64,000 nt of DNA from assembly GCA_964036045.1 (NCBI GenBank), contig OZ038383.1, forward strand, positions 89,747,514 through 89,811,513, read 5' to 3'. Below, one piece after another: positions 21,626 through 31,786 of the stretch. A program made the position numbers and the translations under genes. How positions within the stretch are numbered: the stretch's first letter is position 1; each line of letters starts with the position of its first letter. Source of the stretch: Eutreptiella sp. 'Long Island Sound 2002' (lineage: Eukaryota; Euglenozoa; Euglenophyceae; Eutreptiales; Eutreptiaceae). The notes beneath the pieces were generated by a model. That model worked only from the letters and a program-made list of their open reading frames with translations. It did no database searches and had not been told where the DNA came from.

Positions 21626-21849
21626 AAATCCCTGAAACATACTACCGGGCCTCAAAGGTACAAGAGAACACTGCGGGTAGGGGTAGGGGACCATTGTGCG
21701 TGTTTCCAACATGGATTGTGGAGCATGGGGGTATTCTTAGCATGCCGGATTTGAATTTCATACTCATTTTTGACCAAAATGCTGTTTTTGACCACTTCCT
21801 CATTTTTGCCCCTTTTTTGCGTCTTATTTTTGCTATTTACTGAGAAACA

Positions 21850-21865
21850 TTACTTCGTAGTTACA
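21850..21865 (-). repeat. Right terminal inverted repeat of element B
   Basis: TTACTTCGTAGTTACA followed by CA; exact inverse of 787-802. Confidence 0.85.
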
Positions 21866-22114
21866 CATTTGACCCATCTTCCATGTCCATGCATGCATCT
21901 TGATGAGCCCCCCCGTTTTGTATCATTTGGTGCCTAAGCATTTCTCATAGCATGTGGGATCATGTGGCAGACACAAGAGAGCATGAGGCCAAAGGTTGAG
22001 TGGGATGTCATGCAGTTCCATGTTTGGGTGAGGGTTTTCCTCTCCAAATAAGGTTTACCTATATGAGGTGTAGACTAACCGTTGCCTTTGGTCCAACATC
22101 CCGAGTGTACCTTG

Positions 22115-22330
22115 TCGTGGGGCCCGGTCTTGGGATAGGGATACTCTCGTGTTCTCCTCCGATAGGGACTCTCGTCTCCACATTGGATAGGGATACTCTC
22201 TTCTCCTCTTGAAATAGGGACACTCTCCTCTCCTCATTGGATAGGGACCCTCTTGTCCCCATTAGATAGGGACACTCCCTTCTCTTCTTGGGATCGGGAC
22301 ACTCTGTTCTCTCCTAGGGATAAGGGCTCC
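22115..22330. repeat. GATAGGGACACTCTC tandem repeat
   Basis: About seven degenerate copies of a roughly 30-35-bp unit, (G)GATAGGGACACTCTC plus a C/T-rich spacer. No gene is supported between 21870 and 23400 apart from short unrecognised frames near 22924-23390. Confidence 0.7.
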
Positions 22331-23411
22331 CACTCCAAGTGCGTGCATGCTCTCTCTGGTCAGGGTTAGGTGGCAATCTCTCTCCATATGCATGTTCTCC
22401 TGGCTTGGGCTATGGTGAGGTTCGCTTCTCTCAAGGCCTGAATTGCGGCGACACCATTTCCCTTAGAGGCAGGACTAATTCTCTTTGGGATAGACAATCT
22501 CACTATGGATGTTCTGTCATTAAACCCGTGATATCTCATCATATGCACTCTCTCTGCGGGCCGGGTCTAGGTCTCTGCAGGTGACCCGGGGCACCTTCTT
22601 ACCCCATCTATCTCTAAGTTGCACGCATGGAATTGGTTCGGTGTCACACGAACATGCATGACGGGTAGACATTATTGCTTTCACATGTCCATGTGTGGAT
22701 TGTTTCTTTTGCACATGCCAATTTGTGTGTGTCAATGCCATCGGGTCCCAAGCAATTAGGCACGAGGTGATGGTACGGAATGGCACGTCCAAGCATGTGA
22801 GTGGATGATACATATGTTTTTTTGTTTCTATTTTTGACTTTGGTTCGCGACACTCTATCCATAGGGAGCCCACCAATTAGTATGTGGCATACACTAAACA
22901 TTTGAAGTCTGGTCGGCTGGCCCTTGTTGATGTCTTGTCTTCAGGCAACCGGTAAACCCGCCAGCTTGTTCACTTGCTGGCCATGGTGTATGTTATTGCT
23001 GAGAGTGAGGCACCCGGCCTTCAGTGTGAAGTACGGAGGTGAAATACAGTATTGCCTTCACGATGATGCATGTGTCACGCAGGCCATGGTGTTGTCCTTG
23101 ATCCACATTGAGAACACTTCTCATGTTTGGAGTCGGTGTTTCTTAATTTGATTCTTTTGCCGCCTTGTGGGCAAGGGTGAGGATGGGTCATGTGTGCCCA
23201 AGGTACATGGAATCCAATGATGCCATTGTGTGCTGTAGTGATTGTGTCGATGTTTTGCGTTCACCATTCAGGTGGCGGTCCCTAATTCATGCCGATTTTG
23301 CATATGCCTGCTGTACATATGCATTGTTCTCCGCCATTGCCGGGAGTTCTTCTTTCACTTTGTTTCCTTTGTCTCCGTTGAATGTGTAGTTGCCCGCCAT
23401 TTTGATTACCA

Positions 23412-24260
23412 TTGCTTTTGTCTGATTCATCCTGTTTGATTTGGAGTTTGTGCTCACGGCACTCGCAGCTCGAGGAAAAGGTCCTAATCTCGATGGTCGT
23501 TCAAACCCGACCCGCCCGCCCCGGGATTTTCGGGAGATTTTCAAAGAGCACACAGGGTGCTAGCTCGTTTGGCAGCAAAGGCTTCCCTCAAGCCTTTTGC
23601 AGCAGCGGCAATGATGGAAGATGTGAACGCGAATGGAGAGATTGGAATGATTGGGGTTGGGGACAACCACCGTCCTGGCAAGATGAGAGCACTCCCTCGT
23701 CTTCGTGAGCAATTACGGCTAATGGTAGGGTCCCAACCAATTAAATTGCAGTGTCACGAGTTGGACAACCTATCACCCTCGCACATCAATCCTCAGCACA
23801 ACCCATGGTCCCTGATTCCCCACCCACTCACGGCCTCCGAGGACCATCACCAACACCAGCCTATTCATGGGCGGCGGCCACGCCCGATGGACGATGACGG
23901 TTTGAGGAGGTCCATGAAGGATTTGACACCAGGGGGTCCCTAATCAGGACAATCAGGATGGCAGAATACCAGCCTCAAGAGACCGTCGGAGCTACCCTGG
24001 AGTACCTTCATAGGGAGCCGGCCCATTTGGCCAATCGGGTAAACGAGGCCAATCAAGACATGGGTTCCACGTTGGTGGAAACCATGGCGACCTTGCAAAT
24101 TTTTATTGTACACGTAAACTCCAGCAAGGACGTCCTTTGGGGACGAGGACGTCCCCTCCGTGGAAATGTGGAGAATGTCCGCAGCCCCATCACGAACGAG
24201 CAATCAAGCTTACGCCAAGAGCTCCAAGGACAAGTACAAGAGTGGCGAATTCAAATATGA
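23412..24260 (+). pseudogene. Unrecognised, gag-like frame remnants
   Basis: Frames at 23557-23943 and 23958-24260, related by a frameshift, encode a charged segment with Pro/His-rich linker and a short helical part. The style and length recall retrotransposon capsid regions, but no zinc knuckle or named motif is present. Function not assigned. Confidence 0.25.
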
Positions 24261-24415
24261 AGGATCGATAACGAGTTATATCCGGGGCATGGGCCCGAGG
24301 ATATCCGCAGATATCCGGGGCATATGACCCGGGATACAGCGGTGATATCCTGGGTCATGTGCCCCGGACATGTGCTGATATCCTTGGGGCATGTAGCATA
24401 TCATCAAATTTGTAG
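24255..24415. repeat. GATATCC/CCGGGGCAT palindromic repeats, copy 1
   Basis: Several interleaved GATATCC, CCGGGGCAT and CATATGACCCGGGATAC words in both orientations, able to fold. Related to 25280-25445. Confidence 0.7.
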
Positions 24416-24624
24416 ATTAATCACCGCGAACAACAGAATCACCTCGGGTTGTGACCAATCAATGAAACTGCCTTTCCGAGGCGGTTCCAATGAGCTAAGG
24501 AAGAGAACGCCTTTAATATCTTTTCAATTTCTCTAACGATGGGTCTCTCTCTCGTCACGTGGCAGGGCAAATGGCGCGTAGCAATTTCAGCACATGTAAA
24601 AATCAACACAAACAAATGCCACTA

Positions 24625-25225
24625 GCGTGAGGTCGTGTGTGTTAGCCTCAGTCCGGTCAAAGTAGAGAAGAAACGGAAGGATAGGACACCTTCTCCATCC
24701 TCTCCGAAGGTCGTCATTGATCTAACAGCGGAGGAGGAGTATGCCACCTTCCCGTTGACACAACTGAGTGAGAAAGAACCTTCTATATATGTGCTCAATG
24801 AGAAAGAGAGCATTGTATATGAACGTGACATGTACCGTTCTCATGCATGGGCTGCCCTAGCAACACCTGCCAAGGCCCCCAGTAAGTCAAGATTTGTCCA
24901 GTATTCCATCTCCTTTTGCCCAGGCTGCATTTGAACAGCAACCCAAAAAAAAAGGTGAAAGAGGAAGTGCAAGTGAAAAAGGAAATGCAATATTACCGTT
25001 GTGATTATGCCATTAAGAAGAATGCAGTTGGTGGCCAACGATCGGTCACGTGTGACATTTGCCATGTTGTGTACCATATGTCTTGTGCCAAGCTCAGGTT
25101 TCCTCCGAAGTTTGGCTCCTGGGCCCGCAAATCTTCTGTCAGAGACATGATTGGCTCCCAACACACCATCTATATGTGCCTATATTCCATGTTTGTAGAG
25201 AGCTTACTTGAAGCACCATGAGAGA
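24625..25225 (+). pseudogene. Fragment with SUMO-interacting motif and PHD-like Cys motif
   Basis: The first part (from about 24650) is Lys/Ser-rich and contains V-V-I-D-L-T followed by acidic residues (24712-24740), a classical SUMO-interacting motif. After a poly-A (24941-24950) the reading continues in another frame: K-K-E, C-D-Y, then C-D-I-C-H-V-V-Y-H-M-S-C-A-K (about 25048-25092). That is the C..C...H..C core of a PHD finger. The first CxxC pair is incomplete, so the finger may be broken. A GTAAGT ... TTTTGCCCAG pair around 24890-24930 could be a very short intron or chance. Confidence 0.4.
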
Positions 25226-25279
25226 AAGTGTGTCTCGGATTCGTTCCACTTGAAGTGTTGAGGCATCAAGGGCGAGCGA

Positions 25280-25445
25280 AGGGTTGCGCGCAAGGATCCC
25301 GGGTCATATGACCCGCATATCTGCCGATATCCTCGGGCCCTAATGCCCCGGATATAAGAATTGGGCCTAATGACCCGGCTGTCTGCGCTGTATCCCGGGG
25401 CATATGCCCCGGGATACAGCGCATATATCCGGGTCATAGGCCCAA
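25280..25445. repeat. Palindromic repeats with a 40-bp perfect palindrome
   Basis: 25384-25423 reads identically on both strands over 40 bases, centred on GGGGCATATGCCCC. Flanking words (ATCCCGGGTCATATGACCC, GATATCC) match the copy at 24255-24415. Confidence 0.9.
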
Positions 25446-25488
25446 GTTTTGTGTAGAATCTCAAGGCCCAATCCATTTCTCTTGTGGA

Positions 25489-25788
25489 GATGACCCTTAA
25501 CCAGTAGCTGGAAAGAAATTTTGAAGCTGCTGAGAAGCAGCTTGCTAATGAGGAGCTCACCGATGAAATTCGCCGTGCCATTAAGGAAACGGAGAGGAAG
25601 CAGAAAGAAGAATTGGCTAGCCTTCGCCAAAGCCTCCAGCTGCTAAGCCGCCGGATACAAGTGGTCGAACAATGACCCACGGTAGTCCACCAATCCGAAG
25701 GAACTGCAATCTCTTTACATGCGACGGGAGCTCTTGAAGCAAGGTTAGAGGCGATCGAAAGACGCCTTGGGTTCATGTAAAATCTAGA
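25489..25788 (+). pseudogene. Coiled-coil fragment
   Basis: Reads M-T-L-N-Q, TAG (25505), L-E-R-N-F-E-A-A-E-K-Q-L and a long E/K/Q-rich helix up to TGA 25673. It then continues in the same frame to TAA near 25777. No domain can be named. It may be the gag-proximal coiled coil of a retroelement together with 25843-26403. Confidence 0.35.
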
Positions 25789-25842
25789 CAGTGTGATCTT
25801 TGCCGAGTTCTAGACACAACGGAAAAAAGATCGGGAAGTACA

Positions 25843-26403
25843 ATGGGGCAGAAGAACTGCTACGACCGGGAATCTAATCAAGCCGTGATGGCCATGACGG
25901 ACAAGGAGATCAAGGCGTTCAGGAGTGATGTGGATCGACTTTGTGCGTTTGAACAAAAGCCAGAAGAGCCCTCACGTCCAGCCGCGTCTCCAGTTGTCTC
26001 GCGTGCAAGGTTTGAGGAAGTCTCCCCGGAAGGAGGAACATCATTCGCATCCACAACCACCAGCATCGGGTCCCAGCATGACGGAGTTCGCTCAAGGACT
26101 GTAAGCGGGTCCACTAGAGCAGTACCTGAGCATGCCCCTGCACGGCGCATACCAACTATCAGTGGAAAGGACGCCGCCACAGAATTATGCATGTGCGGGG
26201 ATTACGCCAATGTACACCTCAACCTATGGATCAACCTGTGCGCCGCCCCCTATGTTTCATCACCACCACCAACCTTATGGGCAACAAACTGGGACGATGC
26301 GACAAATTGGATGTACGAGTATGAAGGGAGGAACAATGGCGTAATACGGAAGCACCTGTGCAACAACGGCACTACGAGAGGTCCCCGCCTATTAATCTCC
26401 TAG
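25843..26403 (+). CDS. Unrecognised ORF (gag-like)
   Basis: 186-codon frame: an acidic/helical start (D-K-E-I-K-A-F-R-S-D-V), a Ser/Pro-rich middle, then a Trp/Tyr/Asn-rich end. No signature motif. Ends at TAG. The position after a coiled coil suggests retroelement origin, but this is weak. Confidence 0.25.
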   Translation: MGQKNCYDRESNQAVMAMTDKEIKAFRSDVDRLCAFEQKPEEPSRPAASPVVSRARFEEVSPEGGTSFASTTTSIGSQHDGVRSRTVSGSTRAVPEHAPARRIPTISGKDAATELCMCGDYANVHLNLWINLCAAPYVSSPPPTLWATNWDDATNWMYEYEGRNNGVIRKHLCNNGTTRGPRLLIS

Positions 26404-26604
26404 AGGGCCAAGTAGTTATGGTCCTGAGGACTATGCAGAAGGATGCCAATGCAAAGATAATACTTTGTTTATGGCTCCAAAAGGGTGCTCCACGTCCACA
26501 ATGTCATCTCTGAGGAAACAAGGGCTCCGGGGGTTTTTGAGGGTGAGGAATCTGAATTTCAACACCATTTCGTGCACTTTTGACATTTTCCATGTGAGAG
26601 CCCC

Positions 26605-27250
26605 ATTTATTGTCTAGGCTTTACGTCCTGCGTGTGCTGCATGTTCTGCCTGCTGAGAGCAGCAACGGGTGCGACGCTTCCGACGCGCACGACGTGCTCT
26701 ACGATGTGGCTGTGGAGATCAGAGTCACGTCCTCCGTGTTCTGCTGCCAGGCATCCTCTTTCCCAATGGCCGTGCGCCTCTTCTCCCGCCAGTACCAGCT
26801 TCCTGGTACCCACCTGGAGGCCGGGGACCTCCTGAGCCTGTTGGACACGCCCAACCGCAAGCAGGAGTCCACAGCGGTGGTGTTTCAAGTTCGACGGCAA
26901 ACAAGTTTGTTTCGTTGCCCTGTCGTTCATCACACACCATGCACGCGTAAAACCAACGGACTATCTCTGCGTCCTCTGCGTCTGCCTCTTGGTGCTGCAC
27001 CGCGGTCGGTGTCTGCCGCGCTCCCCTGTCACAGCTAGGTTCTACGCCGTTTGGGTTCAAAAGGTGACGACCCTGCAGGACGATGAAGGGGAGGAGTGGT
27101 ACAACCTGCACTTCACCCAGGCGGTGACGTACCAGATGCACACGACAACGGCCCGTACCAGATGCACACGACAACGGCCCGTGGCTGCTTCATGCAAAAC
27201 ACCTGGTTGCAAGTCAACATGGTGGTTGGCATGGGCATGATCCGAGCGGG
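26605..27250 (+). pseudogene. Unrecognised coding-like segment
   Basis: The frame following TTGTCTAG (splice-like, about 26617) shows coding-like composition (D-V-A-V-E-I-R-V, L-E-A-G-D-L-L-S-L-L-D-T, then W-V-Q-K-V-T-T-L-Q). Frameshifts occur near 26890 and 27100. A 26-bp direct duplication (CCAGATGCACACGACAACGG...) lies at about 27130-27182. The product cannot be named. Confidence 0.3.
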
Positions 27251-27559
27251 CAGTTTTTCAGGTTTCGTCACCGACGAGGTATTTTTGGCATTCATACTCC
27301 GTTTTCCCTCCTCTGTACAAAGAACGAAACTCCACGTCACACATGCACCCTTGGTGAACGAGGGCTAAGCGGCCGTTAAAATGCCAGATTTGATTCACGT
27401 GAATTTCACCCATTTTTCGTGCTTTTTTTTTTTTTTGAAAACACTATATTTTGGCTTCAATATGACGCATTTGATGGGGTAAACCTCAGGCCCCATTTGC
27501 AATCCCCATGATTCAGTGCAAGTCCCGCCCCAAACGGACCCATAACACCTAAATCGCGC

Positions 27560-27800
27560 CCCAAAAAACTCCTGGCAACAATTTACGGTACCCTTGGGCT
27601 TGAATTTGCGAAATTCGTACGAAATGCGTGCGAATTTCGCAGATTCGTACCAATTTCGTGTGAATGAGACCTGCGCTGCCTGCGAATTCGACTAGAATCC
27701 CCTCATTCGCACGAAATTCGCACGAAACTCGTACGAATTTCGTACGAGTTTCGTACGAATTTCCAAAGAGGCCAAATTTCAGCAAAAACCCAGCCCAATT
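27560..27800. repeat. TTCGTACGAA palindrome cluster
   Basis: About a dozen occurrences of AATTTCGTACGAA, ATTCGTACG and GCACGAAATTCG in both orientations. Not coding. 27260-27560 contains a poly-T run and nothing else recognisable. Confidence 0.7.
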
Positions 27801-27984
27801 GGCATGAATTCGTGCATGCATGAACTTCGTGAATCCGTCTTGCGTTCACGGTAACTGGGCCGAATATTCGCGGCGCCAGGTTACGGGCAAGACACAGCAA
27901 AAATTTCTGAAGTTCGCGCCTCCGTGAATCTCCCATTCAAACGGCCGTTTCACGAAGGGTACACAGTGCCTCTTCATTTCTTAG

Positions 27985-30579
27985 GAGGAACCAAAGCAGA
28001 AAAAGAAGTAGAAAAAGAAGGAGGCGAGCAAGGACGATGTGGAAGCCAACGAGGTACATGGCAACAAGAAAAAGAAGAAGAAGCACAAGCAGCGCAAGGT
28101 GAAGCAGGAGCCGTCCCGAGTGAGTAGCCCTCAAAGGTGGTCGCAAGGTAATGTGTGCCCCCCCCCCCCCCCCTTCGTCAAGTGAGTCGGCTGTTCTGGG
28201 TGATCCTGACGTCAGGCTCTTATCGTGGCTCCATGGTGTCCTCCGCGTCACCCGCGTCCTGCATGCATGCTCCATGTGTGGGCTCTGGTCTAGCAGTACC
28301 CGTCCTACGTGTCCTGCATGTCCTGCACGTGCTTTGTTTGTTCCGTAGGATGTCCAGCGGGGCAAAGAAAGCCCCTCGGTCAACCATAATGGAGTGCCCC
28401 ATGGAGGACGGCGACGACAATGACGACTTGGAATAGCTCGGGGATACGAGCAGCGGCGAAGAGGAGGAGAGCGAGGAGTAGGAGGAGGAGGAGGAGGAGG
28501 AGGAGGAGGAGGAGCCCGTGGCAGCAAAGCTGGGCAAGAAGGCGGCTCAAAAAGCCGCGCTGGCAACCATCAACAGTGAAGGGGCGAACGAGAAGCACAC
28601 CCACTTCTTCATTCAAGGCAAAGGACCAACCTACCGCGTTCCGACACATGCAACACGCGGCGAGAAGTACGCGGAGGGGAATCAGCGCAACAAGAACCTC
28701 GCCATAATGCAGAGGTACTTTGAAGGAGTTGACCTGACGGTACCACAAGTGCAGCGCCACTACTCTGTATGTATGGACGGGACACAGAATGCGAATTGTG
28801 CATGTTGCACGAGTGGGCCGTTCTGGGTGACTGTTACGTCAGGCTCTCATCGTGGCTCCGGAGTGTCTTCCGGGTCGGGCGTGTCCTTAATGCATGCTCC
28901 ATGGCGGTCCTCTGGCACAACGGCACACGTCCTGCACGTTGCACGCATCCTATGATCCGTATCCTGTTTCGGTTCTGTAGACCGACAGATTCTGGTCCTC
29001 GGCCTGTTGTTGTGGAGCAACGCCTCCCCAGGAAAGGTGCAGAATCTCTTGCGGTGCGGGGTGAAAAATGCACAAACTTTGGCGGCAACGTTGGGGTTGT
29101 ACGAGCAAGTTTTCCCTACTTCAGACCCGGACAAGGCAGCCGATGGTATCATTCGCAAGATTGCTCAATGTCACCTCGGATGCGCCAACGCCCCACCGGC
29201 ACCCTCGGCACAGGGAGGGCCGGTGGCCCTCGGGGCACTCAGTGCTGCTGAGGCAGAACGGCAGCTGCCACTAACCCGTGGAACAAGCGCAATGGGCCGG
29301 GGTCCACCATATTGGCGATGGTGGACATGACGGAGGAAGAGGTCCTCGAAGCGTACGCGGATGTCATCAAGAAGGCTCGGATGATCCGGTATCTTCTTCA
29401 GTCGAAGCACAGCATTGTCCAAGAGCCATTGCAAAAGCCTTGGGCACGGGTTACAAGGGCCGACTACAACGTGCTAAAACCGCAAAAGATACCCCCCCCC
29501 CCCTTTCCCTTGCCGCACGCGGCTCAGACGACCCCAACGTCAGTGACACTGTGCTCTCGACATGGCTCGGGAGTTTTCTTCATGTTCGCCGCGTCCGCCA
29601 CGTCCTCCCCGGTCTGCTCTTCTTGTGGCTCCGGAACGGTTTACGCGTCCTCCGTGTTTCTTCCGCCGAATTGACATCGGCCGCCGTTTATGGGCCAACC
29701 ATCGGTGGGGCTGTATCCACCGCACCCACCGCCACCGCCGCAACTGCCGCATACGCCCCAGTATCCCGCGGTGCAAGAGGACCCACACGCCAAGTTGGAA
29801 TTCAGCTGGGAAGAATGGGAGAACGAGGAATGGGATCAAGATGAGGCCTGCCGCGCCGGGTACAAGCAGCGGCAAGCGCGTGCACCGGACGATGGATGAT
29901 GGCACAGCCGCTTCTGGGACGATGGCAAAGGCCGCCCTTGGGACGACGGCAAAGGTCGCGCATGCGACGATGGCAAAGGTCGCATGTGGGACGACGGCAA
30001 GTGCCGCATGTGCGGCGATCGCAAGGGTTGCACGTGGGACGACGGCAAGGGCCGCACGTGGGACTATGGCAAGGGCCACACATGGCATGATGGCAAAGGC
30101 CGCACTCGGGACAATGGCAAAGGCCCCTCATGGGATGACAGCAAAGGTCGTACGTGGGAGGATGGAAACGGTGGCAACGGAGGCAAAGGAGGCATCGACA
30201 ACAGTGGAAAGGGGCGACTCGAAGAGAAGGATAGTGACGTGCTGCCCCAAGGAGCATACCAGTGGTCAGGTGTGTGTGCCAAGCACCTCCCTGCATTTCT
30301 TCGTCGTGGTTCCTCATAGGCTCCGGAATGTCCTCTGTGTCAGGCTCGTGTTGCATGTCTTCTTCGTCGGGCGCCCATGTTGGCTCTGGAGTGTGCCACA
30401 CGTGGGGCGCGTTCTCCATGCTAGCAGCCCTCTGTCCTATTTGCTCTGCATGCTCTACAGGCACGCTGCAGCCCGCGGAGGGTGTGCCCAAGGTCAAGAA
30501 GGAGGAGGAACCGAAGTGGTCGCCCTCACGTGCACTAGGAGCACCCTTGCTGACGCAACCCACGTAGCAAGGGTTGTGA
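27985..30579 (+). CDS. Intron-containing gene with Lys/Glu-rich and W-D-D-G-K repeat regions
   Basis: Proposed exons are 27985-28136, 28349-28770, 28981-about 29530, about 29685-30269 and 30461-30579. The first follows CATTTCTTAG. Product order: Lys-rich basic region, acidic E-run, a folded region (G-K-G-P-T-Y-R ... V-Q-R-H-Y-S), a helical region (about 29000-29160), a Pro-rich stretch, and eight-residue W-D-D-G-K-G-R-T repeats. TAG at 28009, 28434, 28479 and 30565 lies in frame, and the last exon closes with TGA 30577. One frameshift near 29230 and an unclear third intron remain. The function is unknown; a chromatin or nucleic-acid-binding role is only suggested by charge. Confidence 0.45.
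28137..28348 (+). other. Intron 1, member of an intron-sequence family
   Basis: GT...AG, 212 bp. Contains GACGTCAGGCTC, CGTGGCTCC, TGTCCTCCGCGTC and CCTGCATG..., words shared with the introns at 28771-28980 and 30270-30460. Confidence 0.55.
28771..28980 (+). other. Intron 2, same sequence family
   Basis: GT...AG, 210 bp. TACGTCAGGCTCTCATCGTGG and CCGGAGTGTCTTCCGGGTC closely match intron 1. Confidence 0.6.
29900..30170 (+). repeat. 24-bp tandem repeat encoding W-D-D-G-K-G-R-x
   Basis: About eleven units of 24 bp, all in frame, giving an eight-residue repeat with invariant D and G-K and variable flanks (W-D-Y-G-K-G-H, R-D-N-G-K-G-P). Synonymous variation (GGCAAA/GGCAAG, GACGAT/GACGAC) outnumbers replacements at the D-G-K core, which suggests protein-level constraint. 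Confidence 0.8.
30270..30460 (+). other. Intron 4, same sequence family
   Basis: G|GTGTGTG ... CTCTACAG, 191 bp. Carries GGCTCCGGAATGTCCTCTGTGTC and a second GGCTCTGGAGTGT word, as in the other introns. The joined codon keeps the frame (W-S-G-T-L). Confidence 0.55.
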
Positions 30580-31240
30580 GGTGTGCGGATGGGCCTGTCT
30601 TGCACGTTGTACATGTTGTATGCTTTGTGCTTTGTCTGTGGCTCCAAAGGCGATGTGTCGTGTTACGGCCGTTGTGTCTGTTTAGCACGTCGGGAACACT
30701 ATTGGCTCCGAATTTGTCCTCCGTGTCTAGCGCGTTCGGCGCGTGCCACAACAACGTCCCGCGTGTCCTTAGGCGCCCCATCGCCAGATTCAACTCGTTG
30801 GTCTACACCGTCCTCAACCACACCGCTCCCCTTCTCCGAGGCCCCCCCCCCAAGTGTCCTGATGCCGACGAGGTGGTTGGCAGATAAGCATCGTTGCCAC
30901 AACCACCCCATGTGGAGCTCTTGCGCCTTGCGACGCGGAGCGCAACGCAACCCGTCCCTAATTACTGGGTCCGCAGTGCATACGAATGAATAATAGGATG
31001 CAATTTTAGCTCAGAGCGCCATCTTTTTTATGTACCCTGTTGCTTGCGTTATTCTTGGTTTTGTGTTTGCTTTCCTGCGACCAGTGCACTCAGGGCCGGC
31101 GCTGCCTTTGGGACTGCCGGTGCTTGGCACTTCTTGACTTTTTCGTTTTTCGATTTGGCGATTTGCCTCATGCCCATTCTTGGGTCTCGTACGTACTGTC
31201 ATGGACGTGATTCGACGAAAAAGGCCACAAAAATTGCATT
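30580..31240. other. Spacer with intron-family words
   Basis: GTGGCTCCAAAGG, GGCTCCGAATTTGTCCTCCGTGTC and GTCCTGCACGT words recur at 30600-30780 without a clear exon between them. Otherwise no gene is recognised. Confidence 0.4.
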
Positions 31241-31269
31241 GTGACCTGTTTGTTGCCGCCATTCGCCAC

Positions 31270-31500
31270 ATTTTGCCAACAGTTCCAAAAGTTGCCAAGA
31301 AGCTTCCCAACGGTTCCACAACTCTCCAAGACGTTGCCAAACGTTTCCACAACTCTCCAAGAAGTTTCCAAACGGTTTTGAAAGTATCCAACAAGTTTCC
31401 AAACATTTCCTAAACCTTCGAAGGGTTTTCCAACCGTTCGCAAACGTATGCGGAAGTTCCAAGTGGCTTCCAATGGTTTCCAAAAATCTTCAAGAAGTGT
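31270..31500. repeat. Degenerate TTTCCAAACG minisatellite
   Basis: Repeated GTTTCCAAACG / GTTCCACAACTCTCCAAGA words with a period of about 15-18 bp. Followed at 31500-31780 by intron-family repeats (GTCCTGCACGTCTTC, ATGGCTCCGGAGCTGTC). Confidence 0.7.
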
Positions 31501-31786
31501 TGCCAGCACCGACGTCAGCACTGTCTTCAGCACCGTCGGTAGTGTCAGCCACATCCTGCACGTCTTCCGTGTCCTACACAACAATGGCTCTGCAGCTGTC
31601 CGGCAGTGTCAGCCACGTCCTGCACGTCTTCGCGTCATGCACAATCATGGCTCCGGAGCTGTCAAGCAGTGTTAGCCACATCGTGCACGTCCTCCGCGTC
31701 CTCAAACCCTGTGGCTCCAGAGTTGTTGCACGTGACCTACGTGTCACAGGCGTCCGCACAATACACTTTGTCACCACCTCACTAAA

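Larger units (their letters stand above)
787..21865. mobile_element. Outer DNA transposon, element B (interrupted)
   Basis: The left end TGTAACTACGAAGTAA (787-802) is repeated exactly in inverted orientation at 21850-21865. CA dinucleotides flank both outer edges (785-786 and 21866-21867), consistent with a 2-bp target duplication. Inside, in order on the plus strand, are the 5' part of a dioxygenase-like gene (1282-2486), inserted element A (2487-10033), the 3' part of that gene (10034-10903), a coiled-coil gene split by a satellite array (11046-12107 and about 18045-18635), and a transposase-like gene (19555-21276). Without element A and the satellite, B is about 7.7 kb, close to A (7.55 kb). 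It carries several frameshifts, so it is probably not autonomous now. The superfamily is not assigned. Confidence 0.85.

Noticed and set aside
22924-23390. Possible BAH-type or chromatin-domain exon
   Set aside because: Only isolated residues fit, and no frame holds a consistent motif order.
29802-30647. 281-codon minus-strand ORF across the W-D-D-G-K repeat
   Set aside because: It crosses introns and exons of the plus-strand gene and consists of Cys/His/Pro/Arg repeat shadows.
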